From assembly GCA_947577075.1 (NCBI GenBank), contig CANPTW010000024.1, forward strand, positions 1 through 37,355: a stretch of DNA of 37,355 bases, given 5' to 3'. The notes under the pieces were generated by a model. The model was given only the letters and a program-made list of their open reading frames with translations. It did no database searches and was not told the origin of the DNA. Both the position numbers and the translations under genes were made by a program. Shown one piece after another: positions 33,017 through 37,355 of this stretch. The number at the start of each line of letters is the position of its first letter. Position 1 is the first letter of the stretch. Source of the DNA: an uncultured Oscillibacter sp. GTDB taxonomy: Bacteria; Bacillota; Clostridia; Oscillospirales; Oscillospiraceae.

Positions 33017-34753
33017 TTACGCCTTCTGGCTCTTCTTGGGGTGGGCGATGGTGGCGATGCCCTCGATGGCCAGGATGACCGCCAGGACCACCAGCAGGAT
33101 GCCCAGGATGGCCTGGACATAGGGGCCCCAGTCCGCGCCGCCGGCGGAAATCACCGCGATCTGGTTCTTGGTGTTGATCAGCAGGGAGCAGATCGTGACG
33201 ATGATCATGAAGCCCATGGGCAGAAGGAACATCTTGTTGTTCTTGCCGATGTTGCCAAGCCACGTGGCCACCGCCAGCAGGCCCAGGCCCGCCAGCAGCT
33301 GGTTGGCGGAGCCGAACAGCGCCCAGATCTTCTCATAGCCGTTCAGGCCCAGCAGCACGCCCAGCACCACGGTGATGCCGGTGGAGACGTACATGTTGGA
33401 GAGGACCTTCTTGTAGCCGGTGACATTCTCCGGGGTCTCGCCCTTGCTGGAATCCAGCCAGAACTCCTGGAACATGAACCGGGCCAGGCGGGTGGCGGTG
33501 TCCAGGGAGGTCAGGCAGAAGGCGGAGTAGGTCAGCACCAGCAGGGTGTACAGGATGCTGTAGGTGCCGGGGATGGTGTCGTCAATCATGTGGGCCAGGC
33601 CGCCGCCGAAGATCGCGGTGGCGCCCGCCAGCTTGGCGTCGGGGTTCGCCGCGTTCCAGCTGTAGGCATAGGCCACGGCGCACAGGGTCAGGATGGCCAG
33701 GACGCACTCGAGCAGCATGCCGCCGTAAGCGATGGGCTTCGCGTCGGTCTCCTTATCCAGCTGCTTGGAGGTGGTGCCGGAGGAGACCAGGGAGTGGAAG
33801 CCCGAAATCGCGCCGCAGGCGATGGTGGTGAACAGCACGGGGAAGATGGGGTTGCCCGCCCCGGTGTCGGGGTTGGTCACCACGAAGGTGTTCACCGCGG
33901 CCATGCTGCCCATGTCCGGCCGGGCCAGGACCACGGCCACCACGGCCAGGGCCAGCATGGCGTACAGCAGGAAGGAGCTCAGGTAGTCCCGGGGCTGGAG
34001 CAGAATCCACACCGGGGTGACGGAGGCGATGGCGATGTAAATGCCGCAGATCCACATCCAGGCGTCCTTGCTCAGGTAGATGGGGTGGAAGTTCATGCCG
34101 ATGGCGATGATGGCCACAATGGCGATGACGCCGACAACGCTGGCAATGCTCATGGGGGCGTTCCGGCGGTACACCAGGAAGCCGAAGACAATGGCGATGG
34201 CGATGAACAGCAGGGACACCATGGCCACCCGGGCGTTGGCCTCGGAGGCGGCGTAGTCCACCGCGCCGCTTTCCGTGAAGGTGGCGCCGAAGGTGCCGGC
34301 CACGATGGAGGCGAAGGCCGCCACCACCAGGATCAGGGTCAGGTAGGCGAAGATCAGGAACAGGGTCTTGGCCCGCTTGCTCATGTTGGTGGAAATGATT
34401 TCGCCGATGGACTTGCCGTCGTGGCGGACGGAGGCGAACAGGGCGCCGAAGTCATGGACGCCGCCGAAGAAAATGCCGCCGATCAGGATCCACAGGGTGC
34501 AGGCAAGCCAGCCGAAGCCCGCCGCGCCGATGGGGCCGGTGATGGGGCCCGCGCCGGCGATGGACGAGAAGTGGTGCCCCATCAGGATGGGGGCCTTGGC
34601 GGGGACGTAGTCGATGCCGTCCTCCAGGGCGTGGGCCGGGGTGGGCTTGTCGAGCTCGCCGACGCCCCACTGCTTGCACAGCCAGCGGCCATAGAAGATA
34701 TAGCCGACGACCAGCACGGCGACGCTGATGATGAGAAGTACTAATCCGTTCAT
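33017..34753 (-). CDS. cstA: Carbon starvation protein CstA-family transporter
   Basis: The 578-residue integral membrane protein has about 14-16 hydrophobic segments. The family signature GHHFSSIAGAGPITGPI lies near residue 60, with FFGGVHDFGA and SGFHSLVSSGTTSKQLDKE further on. CstA-type proteins are peptide or pyruvate uptake systems induced by carbon limitation in enterobacteria; clostridial versions are shorter, as here. The start is ATG 34753 with GGGAG upstream. It follows a conserved small gene by 52 bases and shares its promoter. A short GC hairpin (34786-34801) lies between the two genes. Confidence 0.93.
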   Translation of the reverse strand: MNGLVLLIISVAVLVVGYIFYGRWLCKQWGVGELDKPTPAHALEDGIDYVPAKAPILMGHHFSSIAGAGPITGPIGAAGFGWLACTLWILIGGIFFGGVHDFGALFASVRHDGKSIGEIISTNMSKRAKTLFLIFAYLTLILVVAAFASIVAGTFGATFTESGAVDYAASEANARVAMVSLLFIAIAIVFGFLVYRRNAPMSIASVVGVIAIVAIIAIGMNFHPIYLSKDAWMWICGIYIAIASVTPVWILLQPRDYLSSFLLYAMLALAVVAVVLARPDMGSMAAVNTFVVTNPDTGAGNPIFPVLFTTIACGAISGFHSLVSSGTTSKQLDKETDAKPIAYGGMLLECVLAILTLCAVAYAYSWNAANPDAKLAGATAIFGGGLAHMIDDTIPGTYSILYTLLVLTYSAFCLTSLDTATRLARFMFQEFWLDSSKGETPENVTGYKKVLSNMYVSTGITVVLGVLLGLNGYEKIWALFGSANQLLAGLGLLAVATWLGNIGKNNKMFLLPMGFMIIVTICSLLINTKNQIAVISAGGADWGPYVQAILGILLVVLAVILAIEGIATIAHPKKSQKA

Positions 34754-34805
34754 GAAAACACTCTCCCTCTTTCATGATGTCTGGCGGGGGCGTCCGCCCC
34801 CAGGG

Positions 34806-35318
34806 TCATTTGGCGGCGAAGTTCGCCTCCAGGGTCTTGCGCGCTCCCCTCCCGGCTGGATTGGAGAGGAACGTCCGGGTGGAACATTCCATTGCGGCTA
34901 TGTGATACTCCATCCAGCCATGGAGTGCCAGCCGGTAGTTCTTGTGGAAGCGGGTCCGTTTCAAAAGCTTCTTCGCCTCCGGGTCAATGGTCTCCGCCAG
35001 GATCACCAGGGTCACAAAGGAGCTCATGTGCTCCTTGTGGGGCTTGACGGCGGCCAGCCCCGCCTTCAGGGCGCGCTCCGCCAGGTCCCCGGCCCCGGCG
35101 GCGTCCAGGCGGCCGGCCACGTAGAAGTATGTATAGTCGTGCTGCTCGGTGGCGTAAAACTGCTTATCCCGGCGGACCAGGTAGTGTTCGTCCCGCAGGA
35201 AGAAGTGCGCCATCGCGGGGAAGCAGACTCCCTCCGCCTCCACGTCCCGGGTGAGGTCGTAGTTGTGGGAATAGGCGTTCAGCAGCTTTTCCAAACACTC
35301 CTGGGGCGTTCTCTCCAT
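34806..35318 (-). CDS. Conserved protein of unknown function preceding cstA
   Basis: The 170-residue soluble protein has no signal or membrane segment. Visible features are a helical start (LLNAYSHNYDL), FFLRDEHYLVRRDKQFYATEQ, YTYFYVAGRL and a central VKPHKEHMSSFVTLVIL, then KYR-type basic residues near the C-terminus. I have a vague memory of similar proteins annotated as DUF8052, but do not rely on it. The HKEHMSS stretch looks like the most conserved patch. ATG 35318 has GGAGGG five bases upstream; the longer frame to 35516 runs through promoter DNA. It shares its promoter with cstA, so it may regulate or assist that transporter (inference). Confidence 0.75.
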   Translation of the reverse strand: MERTPQECLEKLLNAYSHNYDLTRDVEAEGVCFPAMAHFFLRDEHYLVRRDKQFYATEQHDYTYFYVAGRLDAAGAGDLAERALKAGLAAVKPHKEHMSSFVTLVILAETIDPEAKKLLKRTRFHKNYRLALHGWMEYHIAAMECSTRTFLSNPAGRGARKTLEANFAAK

Positions 35319-35368
35319 ACCGGCCCTCCGCTTTGTCAGCTCGGCTTCACCGCCCCGAAGAAGCGGTG

Positions 35369-35390
35369 GGGAAGGGGGCGCCCCCTTCCC
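35369..35390. repeat. 22-bp perfect palindrome in the cstA-operon leader
   Basis: GGGAAGGGGGC followed by its exact complement gives a 22-base perfect palindrome without a loop. It lies between the promoter at 35424-35452 and the start of the first gene, inside the transcribed leader. It could form a cruciform in DNA or a hairpin in RNA that modulates translation; its simple GC run could also be neutral. Confidence 0.5.
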
Positions 35391-35423
35391 GGGCGTCCTG
35401 CCAGGACCCCAGCTTGCGAACGC

Positions 35424-35452
35424 ATTATACACCCTGCCCGGCCATTTGTTAA
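35424..35452 (-). promoter_or_regulatory. Consensus promoter for the cstA operon
   Basis: On the minus strand TTAACA (35452-35447) and TATAAT (35429-35424) are 17 bases apart. The leader before the first gene is about 100 bases. Confidence 0.75.
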
Positions 35453-35462
35453 GAGGGTTTGA

Positions 35463-35483
35463 ACAAATTTGTGTACAATTTGT
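35463..35483. promoter_or_regulatory. Inverted repeat just upstream of the cstA promoter
   Basis: ACAAATT 35463-35469 and AATTTGT 35477-35483 form seven-base arms with a seven-base spacer, starting about ten bases upstream of the -35 box. The position suits an activator-binding site. The protein is unknown. Confidence 0.45.
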
Positions 35484-35558
35484 GAATGAGATTGGGAAAA
35501 TTGTGTGTTTTGCCAAGCAATTTTTTCTATATCGGGAATATAAAGCGGCATATTAGAC

Positions 35559-35593
35559 AAAAAGCGCCGCCATTTCTTGTGTGAAATGACGGC
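35559..35593 (-). terminator. Terminator for the GntR gene
   Basis: GCCGCCATTTC 35566-35576 pairs with GAAATGACGGC 35583-35593 with one mismatch. On the minus strand it is followed by TTTTT (A35559-35563). It lies 37 bases after the regulator's stop. T residues on the plus side make it bidirectional. Confidence 0.8.
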
Positions 35594-35629
35594 ATTTTTG
35601 TGAGGCGTTCGGTGTCCTCCCCGCGGGCC

Positions 35630-36310
35630 TCAATCCTGCAGGGTGTTGATCAGGTGCTTCATGTGGATGCTCATGGCGTAGCGGGCCCCGGCCTCGTCCC
35701 GCTTGAGGAGGAAGTCCAGGATCAGCAGGTTGTCCCCCAGGGCCAGGTCCAGCATCTGCTGGCGGCTGGGGGAAATCTGGAGGATTTCGTCCACGGCGCT
35801 GTTAATGATGGGATACAGCCGGCGCATATACTCGTTGTGGGAGGCCCGGATCAGCGCCCAGTGGAACTCCTGGTCCGCCAGGGGCCAGTTTCCCCCCTCG
35901 GCGGCGATGCGCGCCACCCGCTCCGCCTTTTTCCGGATCTGCTCCAGCTCCTCGTCGCTGGCCCGCCGGCAGGCCAGGGCCACGGTGGCCGGCTCGAAGA
36001 TCAGCCGCATCTCAAAAAGGTCCTTGGCCCGGACCCGGGAGCGGATGCCCGCCAGCGCCGTCAGGTCCACCCCCGGGGCGGGGAGATTCTCCGCCACGAA
36101 GGTGCCCTTCCCCCGCCGGATGTCCAGCACCCCCTGGGCCACCAGAAAGGAGATGGCCTCCCGCAGCGTCGTCCGGCTGACGCCCACCGCCTCGCTGAGC
36201 TCGTTTTCATTGGGCAGCTTGCTGCCCGGGGGATAACGGCGCTCCTCCACAATCCATTCGTAAAGCCGGTCCGCCGTCTGCTCCGACAGCTTGGCGCGTT
36301 TGCCTTCCAT
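35630..36310 (-). CDS. FadR-type GntR transcriptional regulator
   Basis: The 226-residue protein has an N-terminal winged helix-turn-helix (about 10-75) containing LPNENELSEAVGVSRTTLREA and RRGKGTFV, then an all-helical FCD effector domain (about 90-220) with Asp/His residues that usually bind a metal (FHWALIRASHNEY, SIHMKHL). FCD regulators commonly sense organic acids such as lactate, pyruvate or gluconate. ATG 36310 follows GGAGG by seven bases. It is transcribed away from the ParA-like/ferredoxin operon, whose promoter region carries repeated half-sites, so it probably controls that operon and itself (inference). Confidence 0.9.
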   Translation of the reverse strand: MEGKRAKLSEQTADRLYEWIVEERRYPPGSKLPNENELSEAVGVSRTTLREAISFLVAQGVLDIRRGKGTFVAENLPAPGVDLTALAGIRSRVRAKDLFEMRLIFEPATVALACRRASDEELEQIRKKAERVARIAAEGGNWPLADQEFHWALIRASHNEYMRRLYPIINSAVDEILQISPSRQQMLDLALGDNLLILDFLLKRDEAGARYAMSIHMKHLINTLQD

Positions 36311-36435
36311 AAGCGCTCCTCCCTTCCCCGGCGGACCCGCCGGACGTTCTTTCAAAAACCCATGGGCGCCCCGGCGAACCGCCCGGTTCCCCGGCTGAAA
36401 CGAAGTGGTTCCCCCTTTTCAGCTGCGCCGCCTAT

Positions 36436-36464
36436 ACTATACCGCCTTTTTCCGAAAAAAACAA
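36436..36464 (-). promoter_or_regulatory. Promoter for the GntR gene
   Basis: On the minus strand TTGTTT (36464-36459) and TATAGT (36441-36436) are 17 bases apart. It is back to back with the oppositely directed promoter, with only eight bases between the -35 boxes, so one bound regulator could affect both. Confidence 0.6.
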
Positions 36465-36472
36465 GGAGCCAC

Positions 36473-36501
36473 TTGACAGCAGACGAAAATTAGTATAAAA
36501 T
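36473..36501 (+). promoter_or_regulatory. Promoter for the ParA-like/ferredoxin operon
   Basis: A perfect TTGACA (36473-36478) is followed after 17 bases by TAAAAT (36496-36501). The expected transcription start falls within the first half-site listed next. Confidence 0.7.
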
Positions 36502-36504
36502 GAC

Positions 36505-36533
36505 ATCATACAACGTATCTTTGAATCAGACAA
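36505..36533. promoter_or_regulatory. Tandem half-sites, candidate GntR operator
   Basis: ATCATACAA (36505-36513) and ATCAGACAA (36525-36533) match at eight of nine positions with a 20-base period, two helical turns. The first continues as ATACAACGTAT, close to a half of the GntR operator ATACTTGTATACAAGTAT that I recall from Bacillus. They overlap the expected start point, where a repressor would block transcription. Confidence 0.5.
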
Positions 36534-36566
36534 CATATTTACTATTCCTGGAAGGAGGAATCTCCC

Positions 36567-37244
36567 TTGAAGGCCGCCCAGCGCTTTCCCCACCGGCTGA
36601 CCCTTGTCGCCGGCCACTATGGCACCGGGAAAACCGAGTTTTCCGTAAATCTGGCCCTGGCCCTGGCCGCGGAGGGGGAGCGGACCGCCCTGGCGGATCT
36701 GGACGTCGTGAACCCCTATTTCCGCAGCCGGGAGCGGAGGGAGCTGCTGGAGGCGGCGGGGGTCCGGCTGATCGCCACGGCCCAGGCCCTGGCGGACGCG
36801 GACGTGCCCGCCCTCCCGGCGGAGCTCCACGCCGTTTTGGAGGACCGGACGCTCCGGGGCGTGCTGGACATCGGCGGGGATCCCTCCGGGGCCCGGGTGC
36901 TGGCCCGCTACCGCCCGCGGATCTTAAAGGAGGACTACCAGCTGCTGTACGTCGTCAACGCCGCCCGCCCCGAGGTCCGCACGGCGGAGCGCTCCGCGGA
37001 GGTCCTCCGGGCCATCGAGGCCGTGACGGGCCTTCGCTGCACGGGCCTTGTGAACAACACCCACCTCTGCGCCGAAACCACGCCGGAGGACGTCCGGGAG
37101 GGGGCGGCTCTGGCGGAGGAGGTATCCCGCCTGACGGGCGTCCCCGTGGTCTGCCACGCCGCGGAGGCCCGCTTCCGGGAGGCGTTGCGGGACCTGGACC
37201 CCTTCCCCCTGGAGCTTCGCATGCGGAAGCCCTGGGAGGAATGA
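36567..37244 (+). CDS. ParA/MinD-like P-loop ATPase linked to 2-oxoacid oxidoreductase
   Basis: The 225-residue protein has the deviant P-loop GHYGTGKTEFSVNLA (16-30), ALADLDVVNPYFRSRE, the Walker B-like GVLDIGGDPSGARVLARY, and LVNNTHL as nucleotide-specificity region. This group occurs in clostridia ahead of ferredoxin and VorB/KorA-type genes; it may help cluster assembly or enzyme maturation, but its function is not established to my knowledge. The start is TTG 36567 with GAAGGAGG eight bases upstream; no ATG is better placed. It is 50 bases upstream of the ferredoxin gene, in the same operon. Confidence 0.82.
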   Translation: MKAAQRFPHRLTLVAGHYGTGKTEFSVNLALALAAEGERTALADLDVVNPYFRSRERRELLEAAGVRLIATAQALADADVPALPAELHAVLEDRTLRGVLDIGGDPSGARVLARYRPRILKEDYQLLYVVNAARPEVRTAERSAEVLRAIEAVTGLRCTGLVNNTHLCAETTPEDVREGAALAEEVSRLTGVPVVCHAAEARFREALRDLDPFPLELRMRKPWEE

Positions 37245-37294
37245 GCTTGGCAATTTTGGCAATTTCAGATATAGAGGAAAGGAGATTTTGCGCC

Positions 37295-37355
37295 ATGGCA
37301 ATCCACCTCACCTTCCGCCAGGACCGCTGCAAGGGCTGCGGGCTCTGCGTCACCG
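37295..37355 (+). CDS. 4Fe-4S ferredoxin subunit, 5' end only
   Basis: Twenty codons are visible from ATG 37295, preceded by AAAGGAG. They encode MAIHLTFRQDRCKGCGLCVT, with the start of a CxxCxxC 4Fe-4S cluster motif. In clostridial operons a ferredoxin here is the delta subunit of a 2-oxoacid:ferredoxin oxidoreductase (VorD/KorD type), with the other subunits to follow beyond the window. The remaining cysteines are not visible. Confidence 0.75.
   Translation, partial: MAIHLTFRQDRCKGCGLCVT

Noticed and set aside
32654-34744. A 696-codon plus-strand open frame over cstA
   Set aside because: It is full of His, Gly, Asp and Gln in low-complexity runs, antisense to a clear membrane transporter. 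Only the 49-codon ORF at 32736, in another frame, has its own start signals.

Overview
The window reads like a chromosome segment of a gut-type anaerobic Clostridia, most likely Oscillospiraceae. This is inferred from the very GC-rich housekeeping genes, the DnaD plus DnaI/DnaC-type loader pair, the VanW protein, the ParB/Noc-type protein, the clostridial FAD-dehydrogenase/DUF1667 trio, strong AGGAGG-type ribosome sites and sigma-A promoters. No species can be named from the sequence alone.

The window has three parts. (1) Positions 1-~440 are mobile-element debris on the minus strand: a short DUF6061-like gene running off the left edge, a terminator hairpin, a larger imperfect hairpin, and the last codons of a tyrosine integrase whose body is missing. 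(2) Positions ~468-24475 are a large carbohydrate-utilisation island, visibly less GC-rich than what follows. It is arranged divergently around a control region at 17124-17352. Leftward (minus strand) run a lipoprotein sugar-binding protein, two ABC permeases, an MsmK/UgpC-type ATPase, a GH42-like enzyme, a GH38-like DUF5054 protein, a GlpA-like dehydrogenase, its FAD/NAD partner, a DUF1667 iron-sulfur protein, a ROK kinase, a GmhA-like SIS isomerase, a GH2 beta-mannosidase-like enzyme and a D-lyxose/mannose isomerase. Rightward (plus strand) run a GH43 enzyme, a PhnP-like metallo-beta-lactamase-fold hydrolase, a YesN-type response regulator, a YesM-type histidine kinase and a membrane-anchored solute-binding-like protein. 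(3) From ~24.7 kb the DNA becomes strongly GC-rich and looks like core chromosome: HAD phosphatase, methionine-gamma-lyase-family PLP enzyme, DnaD, DnaI-like ATPase, TVP38/TMEM64 membrane protein, VanW protein, ParB/Noc, a lone 49-residue ORF, CstA with a conserved partner, a FadR-type GntR regulator and, divergent from it, a ParA-like ATPase followed by a ferredoxin that starts a probable 2-oxoacid:ferredoxin oxidoreductase operon cut by the right edge.

Working model for the island (inference): an oligosaccharide is bound outside the cell by the lipoprotein, imported by the ABC transporter, and cleaved in the cytoplasm. None of the four glycosidase-type proteins has a signal peptide. The GH38-like and GH2 enzymes suggest mannosides. 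The lyxose-isomerase family can interconvert mannose and fructose, and the ROK kinase could then phosphorylate the sugar. The FAD dehydrogenase trio suggests an aglycone or polyol such as a glycerol derivative is also oxidised. The YesMN pair, plus an anchored binding protein that may act as a third sensory component, probably controls both arms. The most interesting items are this unusual gene combination, the possible three-component sensor, the GH42 gene without a canonical start codon, the orphan 49-aa ORF, and the integrase scar with its hairpins at the left edge of the island.
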